Positions 43,342 to 51,194 of a DNA stretch of 64,000 nucleotides are shown here, one piece after another. The translations under genes and the position numbers were made by a program. The notes beneath the pieces are model-generated. The model was not told the origin of the DNA. It did no database searches and worked only from the letters and a program-made list of their open reading frames with translations. The DNA is from Lachnoclostridium sp. UBA5725 (GTDB taxonomy: Bacteria > Bacillota > Clostridia > Lachnospirales > Lachnospiraceae). The stretch's first letter is position 1. Each line of letters starts with the position of its first letter. Location: the NCBI GenBank assembly GCA_002419585.1, contig DIGJ01000013.1, positions 124,001 through 188,000 on the forward strand, written 5' to 3'.

Positions 43342-44190
43342 TTATTTTTGAATAAATAGTTCATTTAATTTGTTAAATTGAATCACAATCTTTCCATTTC
43401 TTAAAATCACAATACCTTCCGGTTCTCTTGTTGTGCCGAGTGATATCTGTTTGATATTTGTACCATCCAGGTTAAATGTGATATATTCACCGTTTATGAG
43501 TAAATAATATTGGCCATTTCCCATTGCAAAGCCCTGTATTGGTTTATTCACAGTATTATTGACAAAACCACTTATGTGAATTTTTTCACGCCAATCACGG
43601 GTTGCCAATTCATCATTTACTAAATGAATTTTATTAATGTCATATCCATCACCTGATTTTGAAATAGCGATTGCTGTATGAGCATCTTGCATAGCTAATA
43701 CATTCGGATGAATCGTAGAAGGAATCTCCCACTGATTAACGACCGTCAACGTCGTTGGGTCAATTTTTTGCAGTATGTAATTAACTTGACCTACTATGTC
43801 CGCTATTTCATAAAGATAACCGTCCATATACGAAATTGCCTGACCATGACCAATGGTTAATTTTTTACTTATTTTAAGAAGTTTCCCTTTTTGATTGTAT
43901 TTATAAATGTAGCCATATCTTGTTTTATCGCCAGTTGAATAGGTTAAATAGAAATTATTATTTGAATCTACCGTGATACCCTGTAACCCTCTGGCTGCTG
44001 TTTTCTTCACACCCGCAGGATCTCGATATGGATAAAAACGTGTTTTCACAGTTAAATTATTGCCAAACGTAAGTGTGTGATTCGGGTTCGTTGCTGCTTT
44101 AATATGCAATACAAATATCGAAATAAAACTTTGAAGTATTATTAATGCAATCAAAACTAGTGTACAAAGTCGAGTCTTTTTAATAAGCAT
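43342..44190 (-). CDS. Secreted or membrane-anchored propeller-like hypothetical protein
   Basis: 282 aa from ATG 44190 (MLIKKTRLC), after AGGAG; the frame is open to 44241. The N-terminal hydrophobic helix is a signal or anchor. The rest has repeated short strands with turns (GITVDSNNNFYLTYSTGDKT; AISYMDGYLYEIADI; GFAMGNGQYYLLINGEYITF; EGIVILRNGKIVIQF), suggesting a beta-propeller. No active-site motif seen. Function unknown. Confidence 0.7.
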   Translation of the reverse strand: MLIKKTRLCTLVLIALIILQSFISIFVLHIKAATNPNHTLTFGNNLTVKTRFYPYRDPAGVKKTAARGLQGITVDSNNNFYLTYSTGDKTRYGYIYKYNQKGKLLKISKKLTIGHGQAISYMDGYLYEIADIVGQVNYILQKIDPTTLTVVNQWEIPSTIHPNVLAMQDAHTAIAISKSGDGYDINKIHLVNDELATRDWREKIHISGFVNNTVNKPIQGFAMGNGQYYLLINGEYITFNLDGTNIKQISLGTTREPEGIVILRNGKIVIQFNKLNELFIQK

Positions 44191-44318
44191 TGGTTCTCCT
44201 ATCGTGTATTTACCAGATGATTTGTTATCTTGAGTATCCATTCAAACTACAATCTTACTGTACTCATTATATCAAATTTGTGGCTGATAATCTAGTAATA
44301 CCAAGGATTTCCAGTGTT

Positions 44319-44984
44319 TTATAATACTTTGTTTCCATTTGCTGTGAGTTTGAATTTCATTTTAAGCAACTCCGCTGCTCTTCTACACATCAACATTCTC
44401 TCCAAGAAAATTTCAAAGTAGTCCAGTACAGAGCAGGTTTCTTCATCTAAGTCAATATCTAGATGAATGATACCTTTTTCTTTATTAACGCATATTTTTG
44501 ATTTTAATACTGCATAGTTTACTCTATCATGCTTATCAAAGTTAGCTATTTCCTTGTTTCGTACTCGATTTCTTCTAACATCTGATTTATCTGCAAGTAT
44601 AATCGCTGCAGAAATAGGCGTCACTGCATTTCCGGTACTCTCATCATGGTTACCAATTGCGGAAACAATGACTGCAATATCTTTTGGATCCATTTGCAGT
44701 TCTTTGAGTATCTGAAACGCCATAATTGCACCACTGTGAGCATGATCTCTTCGATTCACAGAATTACCAATATCATGCATGAGTCCTGCTATTTTAGCAA
44801 GCTCGATATTTTTTTTCGAATAACCCAAATCACTCAAAATCTTACTTGCGTCCTGTGCCACCTTAACCGCATGCGCTTTGGAGTGATCTGTATACCCCAG
44901 CGCTCCCAATACATCATTTCCCATTTCAATATATGTATTAATTTCTTCATTTTTCAAAATCTCTTCATAGCTAATATTTGCCAC
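44319..44984 (-). CDS. HD-domain phosphohydrolase
   Basis: 221 aa starting at GTG 44984, preceded by AGGAG. Contains the HD metal site LAKIAGLMHDIGNSVNRRDH (about 63-82) and earlier HAKAVKV; AIGNHDE follows (about 110). HD proteins hydrolyse phosphate esters or cyclic nucleotides. The substrate is unknown. It is a single gene convergent with no neighbour. Confidence 0.88.
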   Translation of the reverse strand: MANISYEEILKNEEINTYIEMGNDVLGALGYTDHSKAHAVKVAQDASKILSDLGYSKKNIELAKIAGLMHDIGNSVNRRDHAHSGAIMAFQILKELQMDPKDIAVIVSAIGNHDESTGNAVTPISAAIILADKSDVRRNRVRNKEIANFDKHDRVNYAVLKSKICVNKEKGIIHLDIDLDEETCSVLDYFEIFLERMLMCRRAAELLKMKFKLTANGNKVL

Positions 44985-45231
44985 TTTAAGTTTCTCCTAT
45001 TTCTCTCGTATTTGTTTTAGAATAACTTTTTTTGTTGATTTCATGCAATCAGCGCTACGTAATATTTTAGTAAAATACGTGTAAATGCAAAAATTGTCAT
45101 TATTCTAGATAAAAGTTCCTCTTACATTTTGCGTATTTATTTCTTATTAATACAAATACTTAATATACAGGGTTTATTTTAGATAAAATAATTTAATTAA
45201 GACAGTTACGTAATCGAAAGGAGCGACGTCT

Positions 45232-45387
45232 ATGGCAAAAGCTGGTATGAGAAGACCTGATCCAAAAGAACCTCACGGTACAGAAAGCAACAAAAAAACA
45301 CATTTTTCCAAAAATGAGGTAGAACCCGTACCTGAAATACAAGGAAGAGCGAAAGCGGGTCATGAGAAAGCAAAACCTATGATATAA
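45232..45387 (+). CDS. Small basic conserved-looking protein
   Basis: 51 aa. Good ribosome site AAGGAG eight bases before ATG 45232. The protein (MAKAGMRRPDPKEPHGTESN, then KKTHFSKNEVEPVPEIQG and RAKAGHEKAKPMI) is polar, Pro/Lys/Glu-rich and without a membrane helix, resembling a small conserved protein I remember from Clostridia. Function unknown. A large palindrome begins 25 bases after its stop. Confidence 0.75.
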   Translation: MAKAGMRRPDPKEPHGTESNKKTHFSKNEVEPVPEIQGRAKAGHEKAKPMI

Positions 45388-45411
45388 TATGGCAAACATT
45401 TAGTTTTTTAA

Positions 45412-45584
45412 TGATTTGTGAGTGAGCCAGAACAGGCCTTCCAAAATCTCAATACGATTAAACATTTTATGAAGCTATAAACAACAATAATTGAGTGATT
45501 TGGCACTCAATTATTGTTATTATCTTCATAAAATAATCGTAAATGTAGATTTTTGAAGACCTGTTCTGGCTCACTCACAAATCA
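45412..45584. mobile_element. 173-bp near-perfect palindrome, MITE-like
   Basis: The first and last 25 bases are exact inverted repeats (starting TGATTTGTGAGTGAGCCAGA). Inside, the arms match with a few indels, and a 15-bp central stem (AACAATAATTGAGTG with its complement) closes on loop ATTTGG (45498-45503). No ORF. Size, AT content and terminal repeats fit a miniature inverted-repeat element mobilised in trans. No clear target duplication was seen, so it could instead be a very large terminator or RNA hairpin. Confidence 0.65.
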
Positions 45585-45614
45585 AAATAAGACTTTGAAT
45601 TTTTTAAGATTCCT

Positions 45615-45846
45615 TTATAAGTTCGCTTTCTTTGTATTTTCATTCACCCTAAAGGCAACAATTTCAAGGTATTGGCTTGTCAATCGGGAACTGTATTATT
45701 CCTTTTCCTCCTTTATACATGGATAGTTCTTCTTTGAAGGATTCAATACCAGTTGGTGTTGGATAAAAGCCGATGTGATTTTTAAATGCTGCAAAATGAA
45801 AAAAATTGCCAGAAAGATAGAATGTAGGTAGTATCCCTTTCTTCAA
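45615..45846 (-). pseudogene. Truncated and frameshifted DUF1801 gene
   Basis: The frame 45664-45846 gives NFFHFAAFKNHIGFYPTPTG and FKEELSMYKGGKGIIQFPID, the core of the DUF1801 family. It then ends at KPIP and stop. Shifting one base restores LEIVAFRVNENTKKANL and a stop at 45615, the native C-terminus. The N-terminal about 60 residues are absent. The fragment overlaps the end of the GGDEF gene by four bases. Confidence 0.75.
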
Positions 45847-46766
45847 GTAAAGTATGTTATTTTATTCTTACCTTCCCGTTTTGACTGATACATAGCGGTA
45901 TCGGAATTTTTAAGTAATTCTGTGGATGAAGATCCATTTTTAGGATATTCTGCTACTCCGATACTAGCCGTTGGAAAGATGACTTTACCATCTTTGCCAA
46001 AAGGTTTCATTACGGCATCCTTTATCATTCTCACATATTCATTTACTTCCTCTTCCTTGATTTGATGTTTGATAATAATACCCAGTTCATCCCCGCCAAG
46101 GCGCCCAACGATGTCTTCTTCATGCAAAATCTGCCTCAAACGTTTTGTAATCTCGATTAATACTGTATCTCCTACAAAATGTCCCATGGTATCATTAATA
46201 TTTTTAAAATTATCAATATCCATGAAAATAACAAATAACCTTTTGTTTGATTTTTTATAAAACTCAATATGTAGATCCAGTTCATCTATAAATGTTTTTC
46301 GGTTTAATACTTTTGTCAATCCATCAAAATAAGCAAGTTTTTTCAGCTCATTTTCCTTTTTTTTCAATTCTTCCAAGTGCTTTCTTACTCTCATTTTATA
46401 AGTATAAATTAAGGTAACTAGAATAATAGCTGTGAAGTAAGTGAAAATCGCTGGAACAGCAGTTGGACTTTTACTATAAAATACAAAAATAACGGCGCCC
46501 CATAAACTGATTATATTTAGCAACACAGAAATATAGTAGCCTCTTTTATCATCATTAAGAACGATTGCTACGGAAAGTAATACTTGTATCTGTATAATGA
46601 TTGCTTTTATATCCGCATCATTAATTATGATAAAAAGTATTTTTCGATTTGCTATGGATGGCAAATGTTCTCTTAATGCAAAAATCAAATGCAAATATAG
46701 TATAGTTCCTAATATTGTAATAAAGATTCTATGATTCGATTTTAAAAAGTTTACTACTTTTTCCAT
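45843..46766 (-). CDS. Membrane GGDEF protein with GGDEL signature
   Basis: 307 aa, start after AAAGGAGG. About five N-terminal membrane helices and a coiled linker (RKHLEELKKKENELKKLAYF) lead to the GGDEF domain (FDGLTKVLNRKTFIDELDLH; FMDIDNFKNINDTMGHF). The signature is GRLGGDEL, with Leu for the usual Phe. The metal and GTP residues (GGDE) remain, so activity is possible. Preceded by a TATAAT promoter at 46878. Confidence 0.88.
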   Translation of the reverse strand: MEKVVNFLKSNHRIFITILGTILYLHLIFALREHLPSIANRKILFIIINDADIKAIIIQIQVLLSVAIVLNDDKRGYYISVLLNIISLWGAVIFVFYSKSPTAVPAIFTYFTAIILVTLIYTYKMRVRKHLEELKKKENELKKLAYFDGLTKVLNRKTFIDELDLHIEFYKKSNKRLFVIFMDIDNFKNINDTMGHFVGDTVLIEITKRLRQILHEEDIVGRLGGDELGIIIKHQIKEEEVNEYVRMIKDAVMKPFGKDGKVIFPTASIGVAEYPKNGSSSTELLKNSDTAMYQSKREGKNKITYFT

Positions 46767-47118
46767 ATAATCGCCTCCTTTTTACCCGCTTACAAAATGC
46801 TTTTATTAATTTTCAACTTTATTTTGAATTATTTTCCATTTTTTACCTATTTTTTCGATTGTTTTATCTTTTCGTTTATTATATCATGGATATCTGATAT
46901 TTTCCAACAAATAAAGTTGTTAATTGTTCTTTATGATAATATTGGATGAATTATTTAAATTCTGTGGAAATATATTGCAAATCCTACCTATTAATTTATG
47001 TAATAACACAAAGGACACCAGCTCTCTCTGAATTGAGAAATTTGGTGTCCTTTGTGTGCGGATTGCACATACTCTAAATTCGAATACACTTGAATTGGTA
47101 ATGCTATTATTCTATACG
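46767..47118. other. 352-base gap with a promoter and a terminator hairpin
   Basis: No gene seen. On the minus strand TTGGAA (46907-46902), an 18-base spacer and an extended -10 TGATATAAT (TATAAT at 46883-46878) lie upstream of the GGDEF gene. A 15-bp perfect hairpin (47006-47020 with 47043-47057, inner part CACAAAGGACACCA) lies just downstream of the phosphatase gene and probably terminates it. The 112-base leader is very AT-rich. Confidence 0.6.
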
Positions 47119-49296
47119 TTATTTCTTTTCTTTCGTTGAAGTACCCGATAGATTTGCCATTAACGCCTTCACCTGTTTGTTTGTCATGCCTGCAGATGTC
47201 AGATAAGATTTCGCACCTTTTATAAGGTTTGCTTTCGTCAATTTATCAGTACCTGCAATATACTTTAACATGGAAGTTACATCTGTAGAAATTACGGTAT
47301 ACTGTTCCGTTCCTTTTTTCACACCATAGTAATTTGCATAGCTCTTCATATAATCTGCTACGATTTCACTCTTAGTCGCTCCCATCAAAGAACCTAAAAG
47401 CGCAGCATAAAATCCTGTTCTATCTTTTCCTTCGGTACAATGGAACAAATAAGGCCCTTTGTTTTCTGACATATAAGTCATACCTTTGATTATACTAGCC
47501 TTGAATTCATCACTTGTATAAGCAAGACCCATATTTAAAGCAAGTACATTTCCATTTGTATAAAGTTTTTTATAGTATGGGGAATTGTAACCCTCTGCTG
47601 CAATATAGGCATCCATGTTTTCTTTGGAGTCAGCAAGATTTACAACGGTCTTAATTTTTGCTGCCTTTATCAATTTGTCTGTATATGCAGCTCTACCAAT
47701 TTCATTATTGACTGGACTTGAACTACGATATAATACATTTTTTGCTATCTTGCCCATTGTAATATTTCTAAAGTTTGCAAATACAGCGTCGGAAGAATAG
47801 TCTTCGCGATTATTTGTTCTTGTAAGTTTTCGAATCTCATACTGTGTGAGATATCCTTTTTCTTCTGACATCATAATGGTTACTTTATCGCCAACTTTTA
47901 CATTTGCAATCGAAAATAATTTTCCATAATTGATGCAGACTGCAATATTGGTATGTCCAGGATATGCACGTACTAATGGATAACCATTGTCTACATAGTA
48001 TCCATCCAAATAAGGAGCTTCTAACACGAATCCATTATCAAAGATTACGGTTAACATATCGCCTTCTTCAAATCCGAGTTTATTAAAGTTTTCAATTAAG
48101 ATATCGGTTGAAGTATGACCATATTTTTCGATCTCTTTTACCGTTCCTGTAACATTCTTTGCGGAATACTGTGATCCTACGGCTAGACTTTCTTTTAACT
48201 TAGCAATTTCATCCGTTGTCATTCCAATACGAACCAAGTATTTTTGTGTTGCAACTGCAAGATCAACATTCGAAATATCAGTACCTTTTGCAGCGCCACA
48301 TACGATGGTTGTCATGGATGTAATAATATTACTTTTTGCAATGGCTTTATACTGCTCACTATTTTTTTCAACTTTATAGTAATTTTCATACGTTGTCATA
48401 TAGTCAGCTACGATTTCATCGTAAGTTGCTCCCATCAGCGCTTCCAAAACCGCACTTACGAAACCTGCTCTGTCTTTTCCTTCGGTACAGTGTACTAAAT
48501 ATGGTGCTTTGTTTTTGCTCAAGAAGCGAAGACCTTCTGCTAACTTCTTACCAAACGCTTCACTTGATAAATCAACGTCCATATTCAGGGTCTTTACACT
48601 TCCTGCATCATACAATGATTTGTAATATGCGGAATTAAAATCGTCAGCTGCAACGTATTTTTTGATTTCAGATGCAGAGTCTGCAAGATTTAATACGGTC
48701 TTTACGCCAACTGCTTTCGTCAATTCATTTGCATAAGAAGCACGTCCTAGTTCATTATTAATTGGGCTGCTACTTCTGTATAAAACGCCTGAATTAATCC
48801 CTTTTGTTGAAATATTTCTAAAGTTTGCATAAATGGAATCGGTGGAATAATCACTTCTATTGTTTGTGCGTACCAGCTGTCTTAATAAGTATTCGGAAAG
48901 ATATCCGCCCTTTTCTTGTAATGAAAAGCTTACGGTAGCTCCAGCGGAAACTTTGTAAGTCGTTGAAAAGTTACCCATATTAATCGCTACGATTAACAGG
49001 TTGTCATCTTTTGAATCGCGAACTACCAAGCTACCAGTATCTACATCACTATAAGAAGTACAAAATGGAATTTCAAGGTTCACATCCCCTACGCTTACCT
49101 TTAAAATATCCCCTAGTTCAAATCCTGCATCATATAGTTCCTTTGGTTTAATATCCAAAGTAAGATTACCATATTTCTGGACTTCTGTAACTTTTGCTGT
49201 TACTGTTTTACTGTCTGCTGCATTTGCGGTGTATGGTATTTGTAAAGATAGAACAACAACCAATAGCACTGCAATGAAACGTTTCATTTCTTTCAT
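47119..49296 (-). CDS. Secreted protein with two tandem tyrosine/dual-specificity phosphatase units
   Basis: 725 aa from ATG 49296 (MKEMKRFIAV), with GGAGAGG upstream; the frame is open to 49326. Signal peptide ends near ANA. The rest is a duplication with a period of 350 residues: each half has a beta-rich domain (KVTEVQKYGNL / KEIEKYGHTSTD; SLVVRDSK) and a phosphatase domain (YANFRNIS; VLYRSSSP). Active-site loops are HCTEGKDRAGF (Cys about 270) and HCTEGKDRTGF (Cys about 620), both CX5R intact. The small beta domain resembles the barrel of SAM-hydroxide adenosyltransferase-like proteins (weak guess). It probably removes phosphate outside the cell. Confidence 0.88.
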   Translation of the reverse strand: MKEMKRFIAVLLVVVLSLQIPYTANAADSKTVTAKVTEVQKYGNLTLDIKPKELYDAGFELGDILKVSVGDVNLEIPFCTSYSDVDTGSLVVRDSKDDNLLIVAINMGNFSTTYKVSAGATVSFSLQEKGGYLSEYLLRQLVRTNNRSDYSTDSIYANFRNISTKGINSGVLYRSSSPINNELGRASYANELTKAVGVKTVLNLADSASEIKKYVAADDFNSAYYKSLYDAGSVKTLNMDVDLSSEAFGKKLAEGLRFLSKNKAPYLVHCTEGKDRAGFVSAVLEALMGATYDEIVADYMTTYENYYKVEKNSEQYKAIAKSNIITSMTTIVCGAAKGTDISNVDLAVATQKYLVRIGMTTDEIAKLKESLAVGSQYSAKNVTGTVKEIEKYGHTSTDILIENFNKLGFEEGDMLTVIFDNGFVLEAPYLDGYYVDNGYPLVRAYPGHTNIAVCINYGKLFSIANVKVGDKVTIMMSEEKGYLTQYEIRKLTRTNNREDYSSDAVFANFRNITMGKIAKNVLYRSSSPVNNEIGRAAYTDKLIKAAKIKTVVNLADSKENMDAYIAAEGYNSPYYKKLYTNGNVLALNMGLAYTSDEFKASIIKGMTYMSENKGPYLFHCTEGKDRTGFYAALLGSLMGATKSEIVADYMKSYANYYGVKKGTEQYTVISTDVTSMLKYIAGTDKLTKANLIKGAKSYLTSAGMTNKQVKALMANLSGTSTKEKK

Positions 49297-49345
49297 ACTA
49301 CAATCCTCTCCTTTTGCTATAATCAATTTTTTTATTACAATATCA

Positions 49346-49373
49346 ATTATAGCCCAACAGAATATTTGTTCAA
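49346..49373 (-). promoter_or_regulatory. Promoter of the tandem phosphatase gene
   Basis: On the minus strand TTGAAC (49373-49368), a 16-base spacer and TATAAT (49351-49346), 49 bases before the start at 49296. Confidence 0.55.
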
Positions 49374-49430
49374 TTACTATTTCCTAAAATATGGAATTTC
49401 TTATTATAATAGTATTGATTGGTTCTATTT

Positions 49431-49580
49431 TTACTTTGTTGCAACTGCGGCAAAAATGCTGATTTTTGCAGAATCACCGCCACAACTGGAATCCGCTCAG
49501 CAATCACTTCCTACACAATGGATTTCATAGGAAGAAAATCCTGCTTCCAAATACCATTTTAAGATATCGTTTATCGAATT
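49431..49580 (-). pseudogene. C-terminal fragment of a Cys-rich methyltransferase (ArsM-like guess)
   Basis: Minus reading in the frame ending at TAA 49431 gives INDILKWYLEAGFSSYEIHC, then VGSDC, an in-frame TGA, ADSSCGGDSAKISIFAAVAT, K and stop. AGF...I at the start is the usual C-terminal strand of class I SAM methyltransferases, and the Cys cluster suggests a metal or metalloid function. It begins where the GNAT gene ends. Together with the MarR and GNAT genes it may be part of a degraded arsenic module. Family is uncertain. Confidence 0.35.
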
Positions 49581-50056
49581 GCGTTCCTTCGTTCCAATAA
49601 AATGGTATCCTGCCATTCACCAAAACGGTCCTTTGCTATCTTTTCTCGATAGCCAATTTCACGAAATCCATATTTCTTATGTAGTTGAATACTCGATTCG
49701 TTAATGGCAAATATAGCTGCATATAAGCACCAGTATCCTAGCGTTTCACTTTCTAGACACAGTTTTTCCATCAGACTACTGCCTACTCCCTGACCACGTG
49801 CCTCCTTATCAACATAAATACTTACTTCCACAACACCCTTGTAGACCTCTCTTGCTGAAGTTGCACTGATTGCAGCCCATCCTAAGATAATGCCATCTTT
49901 ATCTGCGACATACCTGCAATCCTTCAAATGTCCATTGTCCCATTGCTCATAATCAGGGCACATGGTTTGAAAGGTGGATTCTCCCTCTTCTAGTGCCTGC
50001 TCATAAATTTTTCGAACAGCTTCCCAGTCTGTTTCCATCATTTCCCGTATTATCAT
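49571..50056 (-). CDS. GNAT acetyltransferase, phosphinothricin/arsinothricin N-acetyltransferase type
   Basis: 161 aa from ATG 50056 (MIIREMMETDWEAVRKIYEQ), with GGAGGA upstream; an outer ATG at 50092 exists. Typical Pat/ArsN layout: FQTMCPDYEQW, then IYVDKEARGQGVGSSLMEKL and YAAIFAINESSIQLHKKYGF. These acetylate the amino group of phosphinothricin-like amino acids (family knowledge). It overlaps the 3' end of the marR gene by 56 bases, so the two are co-expressed. The actual substrate is unproven. Confidence 0.85.
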   Translation of the reverse strand: MIIREMMETDWEAVRKIYEQALEEGESTFQTMCPDYEQWDNGHLKDCRYVADKDGIILGWAAISATSAREVYKGVVEVSIYVDKEARGQGVGSSLMEKLCLESETLGYWCLYAAIFAINESSIQLHKKYGFREIGYREKIAKDRFGEWQDTILLERRNAIR

Positions 50057-50495
50057 TTTCTTTTTCCTCCAAAATACGACTGCATGCATCAATATATAAT
50101 TCTAATGCTTCCATTACCGTATCTCGTTTATCCTGTGGTATTGCCTCTAATATGGCTTGAAACTTATGATTCATATCGGTTTCTATCTTTTGAAAACGCT
50201 CGTTTCCCTTAACGGTTAATTCAAGTTCTACCCATCTTCTGTCAACTTTTGATGGCTTTCTTAGAACCATATCATGCTTTACGAGATCTTCTACTGCCCT
50301 GCTGGCAACACTTTTATCCACCTCTACAATCGTTGCAATGTCTTTTAGGGAGCTCCCAGGACACCTTCCAATTTCTACTAAGATATGGCATTGAAGGGCG
50401 TTTACTTCACAACAAGAGCAATCATCGGCATTTATCATATTTAGCTTTCTTTCTAAAAGTCTTGTATATTCTCGAAATTGATTTGACGGATTCAC
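50001..50495 (-). CDS. MarR family regulator with N-terminal cysteine cluster
   Basis: 164 aa starting at GTG 50495, after GGAG. The winged HTH covers about 45-110 (GSSLKDIATIVEVDKSVASR; DRRWVELELTVKGNERF). The N-terminal segment DDCSCCEVNALQCH has four Cys that could bind a metal or metalloid or sense redox. The C-terminal tail overlaps the GNAT gene. The operator-like palindrome at 50537-50557 overlaps its own promoter. Confidence 0.88.
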   Translation of the reverse strand: MNPSNQFREYTRLLERKLNMINADDCSCCEVNALQCHILVEIGRCPGSSLKDIATIVEVDKSVASRAVEDLVKHDMVLRKPSKVDRRWVELELTVKGNERFQKIETDMNHKFQAILEAIPQDKRDTVMEALELYIDACSRILEEKENDNTGNDGNRLGSCSKNL

Positions 50496-50531
50496 TTTCA
50501 GTCTCCTTTTTTCTTAATAAAATTATAATAA

Positions 50532-50557
50532 TGAATATAGTTGTTATTGTCAACTAT
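50532..50557 (-). promoter_or_regulatory. marR promoter with overlapping operator
   Basis: TTGACA (minus, 50553-50548), a 17-base spacer and TATTAT form a promoter. A perfect inverted repeat with arms ATAGTTG (50537-50543) and CAACTAT (50551-50557) covers the -35 box. This fits autorepression by the MarR protein. Confidence 0.65.
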
Positions 50558-50792
50558 TGTTTTGTGCAACTGTTTTCAGAATAAAATCATCTACTTTTAT
50601 ATATCTGAAATGCAAGTATTATATAAAATATTATTTGTCAGCATTTCTTTATTCACAAAACTACATCGTGTTTATGCGACAAAATTGCCGCCTAGTAACC
50701 AAAATCCGACAGTATCATATAATTTAATACGGGGATTTGTATGATTTTTGATAATCAGCAAACTCTTCATCATATTTACAAGGAGGTAGTAT

Positions 50793-51104
50793 ATGGAATT
50801 TTTCAGGTACTTTCTAGTATTACTAGGTCCTGGATTAATCGGTGCACTGACTTTTAGTATTGTGGCACGGTCAAGAACGGAAGTAAATATTTTTGTAGCA
50901 CTTATGATGAATCTATTAGTCTTTACAACCATGATAACTGGTCTCTATTTTTTTAAAGATGTTTATAAAATGAAAGACCTGCTTTATGAATTTACTTGTT
51001 TAAGTTTTACCAGAAATTATATTCTTTTAAGTACAGCGATAAATATCGGATATGGTATTTTCTTTGGAATCATTCGACGATTTTTACCGTGGTTAAGACC
51101 ATAG
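50793..51104 (+). CDS. Small membrane protein
   Basis: 103 aa with three membrane helices (about 5-24, 30-51, 74-93) and basic ends (IVARSRTE; GIIRRFLPWLRP). Strong ribosome site AAGGAGG. Not recognised; its stop lies at the beginning of the long hairpin that separates it from the polysaccharide cluster. It could regulate or assist transport, but nothing in it shows this. Confidence 0.65.
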   Translation: MEFFRYFLVLLGPGLIGALTFSIVARSRTEVNIFVALMMNLLVFTTMITGLYFFKDVYKMKDLLYEFTCLSFTRNYILLSTAINIGYGIFFGIIRRFLPWLRP

Positions 51105-51170
51105 CCAAACGCACAAATAGCCTGTGCCCTAACGTATTGAGGTTAGAGCACAGGTTATTTGTGCGTTTGG
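51105..51170. terminator. 29-bp-stem hairpin between convergent genes
   Basis: CCAAACGCACAAATA starts the left arm (51105-51133); the right arm 51142-51170 pairs at 27 of 29 positions around an eight-base loop. It lies directly after the stop of the small membrane protein and 24 bases downstream of the polysaccharide gene end, so it can end both. An octa-T run follows only later (from 51188). Confidence 0.65.
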
Positions 51171-51194
51171 ATGCAAATTGAAGACAACTTTTTT

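Noticed and set aside
48244..48638. Plus-strand frames inside the tandem phosphatase gene
   Set aside because: Antisense to the duplicated phosphatase coding sequence; explained by it.
49497..49499. TGA as selenocysteine in the methyltransferase fragment
   Set aside because: The Cys-TGA context is tempting, but the gene is a truncated 3' scrap with no evident start and no selenocysteine insertion element was looked for; a stop mutation is simpler.
50541..50744. 67-aa plus-strand frame upstream of marR
   Set aside because: Covers the marR promoter and operator; no ribosome site and a low-complexity product.
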